Shown: positions 31,048 to 40,394, counted from the first letter of the stretch. The stretch: DNA of 64,000 nucleotides from Lactobacillus johnsonii (GCF_013487865.1 NZ_CP047409.1:1302001-1366000), one strand, 5' to 3'. Numbers and translations are program-made. Notes: generated from the sequence alone by a model not told the origin.

Positions 31048-32013
31048 TTATTCTTTACCCGGAGCTGAAATTACTAAACGCAAGTTACCACTAAAGCTAA
31101 AGTTCTTCATTTCATTAGGAATGATAAAGTTGCTTCCTAATTTAATATTATACTCTTTACCATCAGCAATAAACTTACCGCTACCTTTAATTATAGATAC
31201 TAGAAGATAAGGATGATCATTTAAACTCCAAGCAAAATCTCCATCAACATCAATCTGCCATAAATAAAAATGTGGTGACATTGGTGGTTGTGCTAACGTA
31301 GTAATTTTAGCATCTTCTACTGTTTCTGATGTAATTTTCAGTTTCGGATCTTTATGTGGTACTTGAATAGTATCAAGAGATTGCTTAATATGCAACTCTC
31401 TCTTCTTTCCTGTCTTCTTATCTACTCGATCCCAATCATACAATCTGTACGTTACATCACTTGATTGTTGAGTTTCAATAACCATAATCCCCTTTGTTAG
31501 AGCATGCACAGTGCCAGAAGGAACATATAAAAAGTCTCCTTCTTTTACAGGTACATAACGCAAAAGTTTAGACCACTTTCCATTTTTAATCCAATCTTCT
31601 AGCTCTTCCTTGCTCTTAGCATTGTGCCCATAAATAAGTTTAGCACCCGGTTCAGCATGAAGCACGTACCAGCTTTCTGTTTTCCCTGAATCATTTTCAT
31701 GAATTCTGGCATATTCATCATCTGGATGAACTTGAACTGATAAATTATCATTTGCATCTAAGAATTTAACTAGTAAAGGAAATTCTTTTGCTTTTGGATT
31801 ACCAAATAACTCAGGATGCTCTAAATATACTTCTCGCAATGTCTTTCCTTTAAATGGACCTGCATTAACAATTGAAGCATCGTCTTTGTATCCTGAAATT
31901 ACCCAGGCTTCTCCAACCTTTCCATCAGGAATATCATATCCTAAAACAGTATTTAATTTACGACCACCCCAAATTTTTGGTCTAAAGTATGGCGTTAAAA
32001 ATAATGGTTCCAT
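31048..32013 (-). CDS. manA: Mannose-6-phosphate isomerase, class I
   Basis: A 321-residue zinc enzyme converting mannose 6-phosphate to fructose 6-phosphate. Zinc ligands are visible in LSVQVHPDDEYA and GKTESWYVL and in PSGTVHALTKG; the start is LFLTPYFRPKIWGGRKL, usual for the Firmicutes form. The ATG is preceded by GAGGTGA. It lies 24 bases before the SdpI-like gene, so manA could head that operon. Confidence 0.96.
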   Translation of the reverse strand: MEPLFLTPYFRPKIWGGRKLNTVLGYDIPDGKVGEAWVISGYKDDASIVNAGPFKGKTLREVYLEHPELFGNPKAKEFPLLVKFLDANDNLSVQVHPDDEYARIHENDSGKTESWYVLHAEPGAKLIYGHNAKSKEELEDWIKNGKWSKLLRYVPVKEGDFLYVPSGTVHALTKGIMVIETQQSSDVTYRLYDWDRVDKKTGKKRELHIKQSLDTIQVPHKDPKLKITSETVEDAKITTLAQPPMSPHFYLWQIDVDGDFAWSLNDHPYLLVSIIKGSGKFIADGKEYNIKLGSNFIIPNEMKNFSFSGNLRLVISAPGKE

Positions 32014-32033
32014 AAAAAAATCACCTCAATAAA

Positions 32034-32062
32034 AGTATATATCTTTTTGAGATGACTTTGAA
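32034..32062 (-). promoter_or_regulatory. Promoter of manA
   Basis: On the minus strand TTCAAA (32057-32062), a 17-base spacer and TATACT (32034-32039). Confidence 0.6.
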
Positions 32063-32073
32063 ATCACTTTCAA

Positions 32074-33236
32074 CTATTTTTTAGAAAAATTTTTAATTCC
32101 AGTAATCAATCGTTCAATTCCATCCTCTACCATCGATATTGGTGAGGCCAAATTAAGACGTAAAAATTGACTCCCGTTACCCCGATAAATACTGCCAGCT
32201 GAAACAATTAAGCCAGTTTCTTTTCGAAGATAATCTGCTAATTTTTTACTATCTTTTGAAATTTCGCTTACATCTAACCACATTAAGTAAGTTGCAGGTC
32301 CAGAGACAATCTTTACATTTTTCAAGTTTTTATTTATTTCATGTTCAGCATAGATAAAATTCTCATTAATTGTATCTAATAAATCATGCAGCCAATTAAA
32401 TCCTTCTGTATAAGCAGCAATTGTTGCCGGAATTGCCATTAGATTTGGCTCAGCCAATTCATCACTATTTAGTCCTCGACTAACAATCATGCGTAAATTC
32501 TCATCAGGAATAATTACCGTAGCAGCATGAAGAGCAGCAACATTAAACGTTTTACTTGGTGATACGAGGCTGATTACATTATTTTTCAATTCTTTGGTAA
32601 CAGAGAATGCAGGTGTATATTTTACATTATTTCTAACTATGTCACCGTGGATTTCATCTGATAACAACACTACATGATATTTTTGGCATAAAGCTGCTAT
32701 TCGCTTTACTTCACTACGCGACCACACTATTCCTGTAGGATTATGAGGATTACAGAAGAGCATTAATGTGGTCAATGGATCAGCTAATTTATTTTCTAAA
32801 TCTTGCCAATCGATCTCATATTTTCCATCATGATAGCTCAAATCACTTGATAATACATGGCGACCATTATTCTCAATCGAATTATAAAAAATATTATAAA
32901 CTGGCTCTTGCACCAATACATTATCCCCAATATGCGATATGCGTCTGACAATTGATGAAATTGCTGGTACTACTCCAGTGACAAAGATCATCCATGTTGG
33001 ATCAGCATTGACTCCATGCTCTAGTTGATACCAACTGCTTACAGCATTAAAATAGTCCTCTCCCGCTTCTTCATAGCCAAAGGCCCCAAGCTTAAGCTTT
33101 TCTTGCATTGCCAAAATAATTTCAGGAGCTGTTTTAAAATCCATGTCTGCAATGGACATTGGCAGTTCATTATCTTGTATATTCCATTTTACGGAATCTG
33201 TATGTCTTCTATTTACTGCTGAAAATCATATTTCAA
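32074..33236 (-). pseudogene. PatB/MalY-type aminotransferase (C-S lyase), frameshifted at codon 5
   Basis: A PLP enzyme of the MalY/PatB group (cystathionine beta-lyase or aminotransferase): PLP lysine in SLVSPSKTFNVAAL, FCNPHNPTGIVWS, LLSDEIHGD. The family starts with a conserved motif ending in SIADMDF, which here continues in frame upstream through NRRHTDSVKWN. Going further back the frame breaks: from a TTG start at 33236 with SD AGAAGGTG the protein reads MKYDF, then shifts. A run of four T (33222-33225) would have to be five to join them, so a one-base deletion is likely. The open part from 33159 lacks an SD. Sequencing error is possible. Confidence 0.82.
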
Positions 33237-33238
33237 AT

Positions 33239-34129
33239 TTATTCACCTTCTTGATTTTGATCAGAAACGGATACTTCTCTATCAACTGGTTCTATAGAAA
33301 TAATCTTTGTAGCCTTAGGATCAACTTTAGTAGGATCAATAATTACCGTTTCTATCTTTTTAGCCTTAATTATTCCTGAAATTGGATTTTTAATACTAGT
33401 AATTTTGCTGTTTATAGTTGCTTTTATATTACTACATTTTTCAAAGGCTAAAGGAGTTTGATTCAAGATACAATTTTCTAAAGTAACATAATCCATGTAG
33501 CATAGTCCCTGATCACTCTCAATAGTACAATCTTTAAACGTAATATGACTACTATTCCAGCTCAAATATTCCCCATCTATCTGACAATTAATCAAAGTTA
33601 CATTCTCACAATTCCAAAAAGCATCTTTTGAAACAAAACTACAGTTCTTACATACAATATTTTTAGCTCCATCAAATACGTAATTTCCAATTACTCTACC
33701 ATTTTCCATGTAAATATTAGAGCTATCTTTTCCAAAATAATCCCCGTTAATTTCTGTATTTTTAATTGTAATATCTTCACAGGTCCACATTGTCTCTTCT
33801 GCATTGGAAAAGAAAACATGGTCTAATGTGATATTTTTGCATCTTCTAAATAGCTTTGGAGCTTGCAGATTAGAATTTTTAATAGAAATATTATTGGTAT
33901 ACCAGATTCCACTTCGAGACATTGTTTCAAAAATCGTATCAGTAATATTAATGTTATTTGAATACCATAAAGGATATTTATATTTAAAAATAGTGGCTTT
34001 TATTTCTAAATCTTTGGTTTCTTTTAAAGGAGATTCTCCTTCACCAAAAGTAATATTTTTTAAAATTGTATTTGAAAGGCCATACAAGGCTCTTTCTCCT
34101 CCAAAATATTTTTCTTTAATTTTTTGCAT
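33239..34129 (-). CDS. DUF3737 family beta-helix-like protein
   Basis: A 296-residue protein made of repeating short strands such as NNINITDTIFE, CKNITLDHVFF, CENVTLINCQI and SHITFKDCTI, which suggests a right-handed parallel beta helix like those of DUF3737 proteins. It is cytosolic by appearance, with no signal peptide. In several lactobacilli such genes sit next to a PatB-type aminotransferase, as here, where the SD of that gene lies inside the end of this one. Function is unknown. AAGAGAAA precedes the ATG. Confidence 0.8.
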   Translation of the reverse strand: MQKIKEKYFGGERALYGLSNTILKNITFGEGESPLKETKDLEIKATIFKYKYPLWYSNNINITDTIFETMSRSGIWYTNNISIKNSNLQAPKLFRRCKNITLDHVFFSNAEETMWTCEDITIKNTEINGDYFGKDSSNIYMENGRVIGNYVFDGAKNIVCKNCSFVSKDAFWNCENVTLINCQIDGEYLSWNSSHITFKDCTIESDQGLCYMDYVTLENCILNQTPLAFEKCSNIKATINSKITSIKNPISGIIKAKKIETVIIDPTKVDPKATKIISIEPVDREVSVSDQNQEGE

Positions 34130-34223
34130 ATATTTTCTCTTTTATTAAAGCTTTCAAACATCTAGTCTAAATTATGAAAAGTAATTGTCTAATATTTGAT
34201 AAGCATACTTAAATATACTTCTG

Positions 34224-34237
34224 ACCTATAGATAGGT
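34224..34237. promoter_or_regulatory. Operator-like palindrome in the DUF3737 leader
   Basis: ACCTAT and ATAGGT form a perfect inverted repeat with a two-base centre. It lies about 20-30 bases downstream of a consensus TATAAT (minus strand, 34262-34267) and about 95 bases before the gene. A binding site for a repressor is possible but not shown. Confidence 0.4.
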
Positions 34238-34329
34238 AGCACTCTATTACTTTTCTAACTCATTATAGAAAAAAGCTATTTTTGAGAAAATTTACAGTTT
34301 TTCATCCTAGGATAAATTATATTTATAGC

Positions 34330-34364
34330 AAAAAAAGATGAATTCAACGGAACTCATCTTTTTT
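34330..34364 (-). terminator. Terminator after the fructansucrase gene
   Basis: AAAAAGATGA and TCATCTTTTT pair, with an additional TTC/GAA step and a T run; it lies four bases after the stop. Confidence 0.85.
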
Positions 34365-34367
34365 AAT

Positions 34368-36776
34368 TTAATTATTGCGTTTACGTTTTGAAACACCTGT
34401 TAAACCAACAGCACCTAATATTGAACTTACAGCACCTAAAACAACTGCTGCAAAGCTATTTTTATCTCCCGCCTTTGGAAGTTTAGACTGACTAGCTTTC
34501 TTAACTGGATTCTTTGGAACTTCTGGAGTTGGAGTTTCTGGAGTAGTTGGTACCTCTGGAGTGGTTGGGACTTCAGGGGTAGTTGGTACTTCTGGCTTAT
34601 CTGGTGTGGTTGGGGTTTCAGGAGTAGTTGGTACATTTGGAATAGGAGTTACAGGTTGGTGTGGCTTCAAGTTGTATCCACCAATTAAATCCCAATCAAC
34701 TGGTTTTCCCCATTCTCCAGGAAGGGCAGCACTATTTGGAGCATCTTTTTCAAGTACACCCATCATATCTGGATTTTCACTACTATCATCCCAAATCCAA
34801 TCCCCTTGGTTAGTCATTTTAGCTAAAACAGTAGTAGTGTTATCTGGATTAATTTGTAACAAGAAACTTGGTGCCCAAGTTGCATGCATACCCTTTCCAG
34901 CAACCTCACCACGATTAGTGATGTATGAAGTAATTAAAAGTTGATCATCTCTTCCTTCTACTGGAACTGCATAGTATGAATAAGTTGCAGTACGCCAGTT
35001 AGCTGGTACAGATGCAGTTAAAACAACGCCAGATTCATTCAATGGAACATAACCATGAGTTAAGTTATCAGAAACATAACCAATCATAGCTACGTTATCA
35101 CCAACTGCTTTGTTAGTTGCCATCCAAGCATCATCGTTACTACCACGGTTTAATCTAGTAGCAGCAAATAAGTAATACTTATTACCTAATTTAACAACAT
35201 CAGGACGTTCAATTTCATCACTTACCATTGGTGCACTAATAAGTGGGCTGTAGACCTTTGCAACACTTGGATTCTTAACATCATCATTTAGTTTAATGAT
35301 ACCAATTGCAGCGTTTGACCATTTAGCTCTATCTTTAATATCGGAGTTAGATAAAATTTGGAAGAAATCACCTAAATTATCCTTGTTAGTACCGCCGTAA
35401 TTTAACCATTGATAAATTTGATCATCACCTTGATAATTTTCGGTTCCAGTACTTGCTTCAAACACAAGGTAACGATTATCATTATCATCATAAATCACGT
35501 GTGCATCACGCATTGCGATATTGTCAGCACCCTTGTTAGTTTCTTTCCATTGGTCATAAGTTTGGTAGTGGTAACCATCACCTTCAAAGACAATATGGTC
35601 GTTGTCAACATGAGCAATAGAAATCTTATCTTGATCTTTTTCAAGATTTAAGTAAACAGTTGCACTAGCGAGTTTTTGGTGGTTAGTATTATTATCACTA
35701 GTATCAACCTTAGTGTAGTAAAGTTGAATTGAGCCATCTTTATTTAAAGTTGCTGATCCAGACCATTGTTGAATAACTGGAGTACCTAGGCCGAAAATAG
35801 GACCGGCATTCTTCCAATGATTAAAGTCATTATCACCATACTTGTTGTAAAGAAGATAAATGTGGTTATCATTGACGTTTGGAACTCCCATCATACCAAT
35901 CACTAATTGGTAGCCATCCCAGTTAGATACGTAACCAGTTTTTGCATCTTGAACAGGCCATGAATCCCAAATTTCCAAATCTTCTACTTTTCCACTTTGA
36001 GCATCAAGTGTTTTAGCAGCAGGCATATTTTTAATTTTACTTGCATTGAAGAATGGAACAGCATAACGAGCATCTTGTTCAATTAAAGTTTTAGCAATTT
36101 TTTTAAAGTCGTTGTAAGTTAACTGAGTACCACTTTTTGCTTCTTTGGAGAAATTAATTTTATTTAATTCATTAATTTGATCATTAGTTAACTTGCTAGT
36201 ATCAACACCAGATTCTTCAACGATATCTTTAACTTGGCCCTTTAATTCAGCCTTAGTAGCATTTTCAGCTGGCTTTACTGAACTATCTTTATTTTCCTCA
36301 GCATTTGTTTTATCTACTGAGTCTTTCTTTTCAACTTATTTTACATCATCTTTTTTAGTATCAGTAGTTGCAGCATTAGTTGTCTTTTGATCACTATTAT
36401 TTACTACTTTATCAACAGGTGTTTCAGCGGTAACTGTGTTTGTATTTTTCACATCACTTACTGGCGCATTAGTAACAACTGTTTGAGTATTATTTTCTGT
36501 AGTTTCTGTATTTTCGTTTGATTTCTTGGTGTTAGCATCTTCAGCCACATCACTAGTACTTTTATCTGCACTATCTTTTTCAGTTACTTGCTTATTATTT
36601 TCATTGTTTACTGAAGTAGCAGTTACTTCTACAGTTTGATTTTCATTAACATTGTCTGCATTAGTAGCAGCATTTGCAGTTGATGCACTTAATACAATTG
36701 CTGCTGTTGACAAGGTTCCCATTAACAAAGATTTTCCGCTTAAAAATATCTTTTTATGATTTTTATTTTCCAACAT
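34368..36776 (-). pseudogene. Inulosucrase-type fructansucrase (GH68), one internal stop
   Basis: The frame spans about 801 amino-acid codons and breaks only at a TAA (36336-36338). A signal peptide ends ANA-AT around residue 38, then comes a Ser/Thr/Asn-rich region, where the stop falls. Beyond it the catalytic domain is complete: sucrose nucleophile in [10 protein letters not shown], the stabilising Asp in [10 protein letters not shown], the acid/base Glu in [11 protein letters not shown] proline/threonine-rich wall-spanning stretch and an LPKAG sorting signal with membrane segment and KRKRNN end the protein. It would make inulin-type or levan-type fructan from sucrose. The size matches described Lactobacillus inulosucrases. 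Single change from CAA or AAA would restore it. Confidence 0.9.
34500..34650 (-). repeat. PTTPE-type wall-spanning repeats
   Basis: Short imperfect coding repeats (units like [11 protein letters not shown]) in the wall-spanning part of the fructansucrase, about 10 units before the LPKAG signal. The underlying DNA repeats favour slippage-type length change. Confidence 0.8.
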
Positions 36777-36791
36777 CTTTTCTCCTCCTAC

Positions 36792-36809
36792 ATGTTAAGC
36801 GTTTAACAT
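36792..36809. promoter_or_regulatory. LacI-type operator next to the fructansucrase start
   Basis: The 18-base palindrome ATGTTAAGCGTTTAACAT has one mismatched central pair and a CG centre, as in LacI-family sites. It lies 16 bases before the ATG, overlapping the leader, so a bound repressor would block expression. Confidence 0.6.
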
Positions 36810-36901
36810 TTCATCTAAAAGCCTATCATCTTTTTATAAAAAAATAAATAAAATTTAGAAGAAATTGTATAGATTTAGCGAAAATCCTTTATTAGTGCCG
36901 A

Positions 36902-36919
36902 ATGTTAAACGATTATCAG
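36902..36919. promoter_or_regulatory. Second LacI-type operator upstream of the fructansucrase
   Basis: ATGTTAAACGATTATCAG shares the TGTTAA-CG core with the site at 36792 but is less symmetrical. About 110 bases separate the two, a spacing compatible with DNA looping. Confidence 0.5.
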
Positions 36920-36975
36920 TTTTATTTCAAAGCAGCATTTGCTATTGAATCTTAAACATAGCAGTTAATATATAA

Positions 36976-37012
36976 TAAAAAAGCCTGTAAGTATTTAACT
37001 TACAGGCTTTTT
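36976..37012 (-). terminator. Terminator of the tmRNA gene
   Basis: AAGCCTGTAAGT pairs with ACTTACAGGCTT around a five-base loop; T run on the minus strand side. Confidence 0.92.
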
Positions 37013-37016
37013 ACTA

Positions 37017-37379
37017 TGGAGATGAGGGGAATTGAACCCCTGTCCAAACGTATTTCGTCGCTAACCTCTACGATCATAGTTATATTACTTAAATTTCGCT
37101 TTGATAAAACGCCATATAACAGGGCTAAACTATCAAAACTAACCTAAGAATCTTATTTCTAACTATTAAGGTAAGTAGTTAAACGTAGCTCGTTAAATGG
37201 TAAGACCCGCAGACAGACACGAGCAATCCATCTTTGGATCACGCAGGCTGACTAAGCAGCTACTGCGTAAGAATTTTCGTTATTTGCAGTTATAATTTAA
37301 CTGTGACGTTTTAACGTAGACGTGACCTACGAATCGCAGTCAACGCGAATCTACGCCTGTCGAATCCCAAAACATCCCC
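37017..37379 (-). ncRNA. ssrA: tmRNA (SsrA)
   Basis: A 363-base transfer-messenger RNA without encoded CCA. 5' GGGGATG pairs with 3' CATCTCC (one G-T), followed by discriminator A; the T-arm GGGGTTCAATTCCCC is present. The coding part (37252-37287) begins with GCA and gives the degradation tag ANNENSYAVAA followed by TAG. tmRNA rescues stalled ribosomes with SmpB and marks the product for ClpP. The tag is like those of other lactobacilli of this group. A promoter (TATCAT, 37390-37395) lies just upstream. Confidence 0.97.
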
Positions 37380-37389
37380 AGATGTTTCA

Positions 37390-37398
37390 ATGATATCA
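37390..37398 (-). promoter_or_regulatory. Promoter of tmRNA
   Basis: On the minus strand TGA then TATCAT (37390-37395). The expected start falls on G1 of the tmRNA at 37379. The -35 (TAGCAT) is weak. Confidence 0.55.
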
Positions 37399-37435
37399 CA
37401 GTCCTTATTAAAATGCTATAACTTTGATTTTAACC

Positions 37436-38644
37436 TTATTTGTTTGACTTATCCAATTTTGCTAAGCGTACAACATCACGTGCAATCATTAATTCTTCAT
37501 TTGTTGGAACAATCATAGCAGTAATTTTTGAATTTGGTGTAGTAATCACACCTTCATGGTTAGCTTTGTTGGCTTCTTCATCATATTCAAGACCAAGCCA
37601 AGTAAGACCATCCATAATTTGCTTTCTTACACTTGCATCATGTTCACCAATACCTGCTGTAAAGACTAAAACATCTAATCCACCCATTTCAGTCATGTAG
37701 GCACCAATATACCGAACAATTCGATTAATAAATATATCTTTTGTAAGTTGAGCCTGCTTATCACCATTTTTGATAGCTTTTTCAATATCTCTCATATCTG
37801 GTGAAATTCCTGAAAGGCCCAATAAACCAGATTCAGTATTCAACATCTTGATAACTTCGTTAAAACTAGTGATATTTCCTTTTTTCATAATAAATTGAAG
37901 TAAAGAAGGATCTACATCACCACTTCTAGTACTCATCGTAATTCCTGCAACAGGACTAAAGCCCATTGAAGTATCAAAAGATTTTCCATCTTTAATAGCA
38001 GTAACAGATGCACCACTACCCAAGTGACAAAGGACCATCTTTAAGTCCTCAACCGGTTTATTTAAAAGGTCAGCGGTACGACGTGATACGTAGCGCGCAG
38101 ATGTACCGTGTGCACCATATTTTCTAGCACGGAATTTTTCGTAATACTTATAAGGAACAGAATATAAGTATTGAACTGGATCTAATGATTGATGGAATGA
38201 CGTATCGAAAACTGCAACTTCTGGTACATTAGGCAAAACTTTCATGAAGGCATAAATACCATCAGCTTCAGCTGGGTTATGTAAAGGTGCATAGTCACTC
38301 ATATTGTAAATTTTCCAAAGGTTATCTTCAGTAATTACTGTACTATCGGTAAATTCTTCTCCACCAGCAACTACACGGTGACCTACGCCCGCAATATCTT
38401 CTAAAGAATCAATAACATTATATTCTTTAAGCCAGCTAAGTAACTTTTGAACTGCTTCTTCTTGGTTAGCAATATCACTTTGTTCATCATGTTGACTACC
38501 ATCAGCTAAAGTCATAGTAAAAACAGAGCCTGGTAATCCTACCCGGTCAGCCATACCAGATGCAATTACTTCTTCATTATCAAGAGAAAACAATTTGTAC
38601 TTAAATGATGAACTACCGGAATTTACTGCTAAAACTTTTTTCAT
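37436..38644 (-). CDS. ackA: Acetate kinase
   Basis: A 402-residue enzyme that makes ATP from acetyl phosphate. Family motifs are LAVNSGSSSFKYKLF near the start, HGTSARYVSRR with its active-site arginine, and VFTAGIGEHDASVRKQI. It works with Pta, encoded at 60.8 kb. The gene ends the comG-ytxK-ackA transcript; ytxK ends 28 bases upstream. An SD (GAGGTAGAG) precedes the ATG. Confidence 0.97.
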   Translation of the reverse strand: MKKVLAVNSGSSSFKYKLFSLDNEEVIASGMADRVGLPGSVFTMTLADGSQHDEQSDIANQEEAVQKLLSWLKEYNVIDSLEDIAGVGHRVVAGGEEFTDSTVITEDNLWKIYNMSDYAPLHNPAEADGIYAFMKVLPNVPEVAVFDTSFHQSLDPVQYLYSVPYKYYEKFRARKYGAHGTSARYVSRRTADLLNKPVEDLKMVLCHLGSGASVTAIKDGKSFDTSMGFSPVAGITMSTRSGDVDPSLLQFIMKKGNITSFNEVIKMLNTESGLLGLSGISPDMRDIEKAIKNGDKQAQLTKDIFINRIVRYIGAYMTEMGGLDVLVFTAGIGEHDASVRKQIMDGLTWLGLEYDEEANKANHEGVITTPNSKITAMIVPTNEELMIARDVVRLAKLDKSNK

Positions 38645-38672
38645 ATCTCTACCTCACATGCTTATTAAAAAA

Positions 38673-39674
38673 TTAATCTTTATTCTTATGATACCAATCA
38701 TTTAACTTCATATTAAATGCTACTAAAGATTCTGGTCCCTTTAGTGAATCTAATTTAGCAACCAATACTTCCCGCTCTGCAGCATGATCTCCATGATTTT
38801 GGAAAACCAAAATTGATTTTTGCTGAATTTGACTTGAAAACATATTATCCGGCAAATCTACAATAGCTTGAATATTAACCTTTTTTGCTAACCAAGTCAT
38901 GAATTCAGTAGAGCCTTTGCCAGTAAATAGTAATCTAGGCACCACTAAAAATGCAAAACCATCTCTCTTAAGATTATTTACAATTTGTTCAATGAACAAA
39001 GTATGGGCAAATGAATGTCCTTCCTTTGCATGATTTTCAAAGCGTTGAGCATTATTATCTAGTGGATAGTAGCCTACAGGAAGATCACTCAAGACAATAT
39101 CAGCCTTTTCAATCATCCATGGATCTAATGCATCTTGACAATATAAATCAATTTTCAAATCTTCAAGATGAGCACCAATATCAGCCAAGTCTAATAGAGA
39201 TTCTTCATTATCAATTCCAATTAGATTGTAATTATTTTGAGAGTGATTCTCTTGTATTAATTGTCTAATTACTGAATAAAGTAAATTTCCAGTCCCAATA
39301 GCTGGATCAACTACAGTTTTTTTACCAGTAGGAACAATTTTTTGCCAAATCAAAGCAATTATTGTAGCGACCACCGATGGTGTAGGCATTAAGTTATAGT
39401 CACTAGCATCTTGAGTAATTGCCTTTAAAGCTAATAAAGTAAATATTTGTACTTTCAATGCCCGTGGCAAATTCTCACAATCTAATTGACGATATTCTTC
39501 AGTCAATTCAGCTACAGTTTCCTTATCAGGAGCACCTGACTCAACTTTGATCTTTCCGTTTTCTAAATTATCAAAGGTTTCCGTCAATGCAGATGAAAAA
39601 GAAACATTAAGAGACTTTTGTAAATGCTCAATAGCTGTCTGAAATTTTGGATACAATTCTTCTACTTTTTGCAT
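38673..39674 (-). CDS. YtxK-like adenine-specific methyltransferase family protein
   Basis: A 333-residue class I SAM-dependent enzyme resembling the N6-adenine DNA methylases but without a specificity domain. The SAM site is DPAIGTGNLLYSVI; the catalytic tetrapeptide position reads SDLPVGYYP, as in YtxK homologues, rather than NPPY. The substrate is unknown. As in other Bacilli, it sits between the comG operon and ackA. AAGGAAG lies before the ATG. Confidence 0.85.
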   Translation of the reverse strand: MQKVEELYPKFQTAIEHLQKSLNVSFSSALTETFDNLENGKIKVESGAPDKETVAELTEEYRQLDCENLPRALKVQIFTLLALKAITQDASDYNLMPTPSVVATIIALIWQKIVPTGKKTVVDPAIGTGNLLYSVIRQLIQENHSQNNYNLIGIDNEESLLDLADIGAHLEDLKIDLYCQDALDPWMIEKADIVLSDLPVGYYPLDNNAQRFENHAKEGHSFAHTLFIEQIVNNLKRDGFAFLVVPRLLFTGKGSTEFMTWLAKKVNIQAIVDLPDNMFSSQIQQKSILVFQNHGDHAAEREVLVAKLDSLKGPESLVAFNMKLNDWYHKNKD

Positions 39675-39743
39675 TTTTCTTCCTTCTTTAATATTCCTTC
39701 TAATATTTTATAGGTATCCTCAAATACTAGCAAGCACTCCTTA

Positions 39744-39902
39744 TTACTTAGAGAAATAATTTATTAAAGAAAGATTGCTTTCCATATTTTCGGTAAAAGT
39801 ATGCTGATACATTAACGTAAAAGTAATACAGATATTAATAAGCAGTAAACTACTAACCAGAGCACTCCCGTTTACTCGATTAACTCTTTTTTTCTTTCTC
39901 AT
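39744..39902 (-). CDS. comGG: ComGG-like minor pseudopilin, short
   Basis: A 52-codon frame too short for usual gene-size cut-offs: a basic start MRKKKRVNRVNGSALVSS followed by one hydrophobic helix (LLLINICITFTLMY) and a polar tail ending LINYFSK. It overlaps comGF by 23 bases and is the last frame of the comG cluster, where comGG is expected. The GSALVSSLLL start of the helix resembles a pseudopilin N-terminus, with the usual Glu replaced. It is shorter than ComGG of Bacillus, so function is inferred from position. Confidence 0.6.
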   Translation of the reverse strand: MRKKKRVNRVNGSALVSSLLLINICITFTLMYQHTFTENMESNLSLINYFSK

Positions 39903-40389
39903 CAACTGGATTCACTTCCTTTTTTTCTGGTAAATCTGTTTTAAAATACATTTCACTTTGTCTACCATCTTTTTCAGTTATCAGGATTGTAAATGAATCT
40001 TTTGACGTAGAACATCTAATTTTTTTAACTTTAAAAAGTAGAGGCATATGTCCACCCTCATCTGTCCGCATTCTTAAAGTATCATTTAAGCTTAAATCAA
40101 TCACATACGTCTCATAAGTTGGATCAGTCTTCTTTTTCTTTTTATCAGAAAATTTTCTGAGAATAATTTTAGTTGGATCTGATCCAGTTGTACTTACTTC
40201 AACATGTCCACTTTCTTTTAAAAAATTATTTACTTGTACATAACTATATGCAATTTCATTTATTCCACCTTTTTGATGATTAATTTTTCTAAGTGTATTT
40301 ACGAGTCCAAAAAGTATTTGCGCACAAAAAATCGTAACCGCAATTGCAAAAACTGCCTCTAATAAAGTAAAACCTTTTATTCTTTTCAT
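39880..40389 (-). CDS. comGF: ComGF minor pseudopilin
   Basis: A 169-residue type IV-like pseudopilin. The prepilin peptidase site and helix read RIKGFTLLEAVFAIAV, with the conserved Glu at +5. The C-terminus is lysine/glutamate-rich. It is one of the minor pilins that start the competence pseudopilus for DNA uptake. It lies five bases after comGE. Confidence 0.85.
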   Translation of the reverse strand: MKRIKGFTLLEAVFAIAVTIFCAQILFGLVNTLRKINHQKGGINEIAYSYVQVNNFLKESGHVEVSTTGSDPTKIILRKFSDKKKKKTDPTYETYVIDLSLNDTLRMRTDEGGHMPLLFKVKKIRCSTSKDSFTILITEKDGRQSEMYFKTDLPEKKEVNPVDEKEKKS

Positions 40390-40394
40390 TATTT

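Noticed and set aside
34500-34650. Direct repeats that might be a CRISPR array
   Set aside because: They are short proline/threonine codon repeats inside the wall-spanning part of the fructansucrase, without constant-length spacers.
34561-34944. Plus-strand Gly/Val-rich frame of 127 codons
   Set aside because: It is the antisense reading of the proline/threonine repeats of the fructansucrase gene.
36792-36809. Catabolite-responsive element (cre)
   Set aside because: The palindrome is two bases longer between the TG and CA ends than the cre consensus; a pathway-specific LacI-type site fits better.
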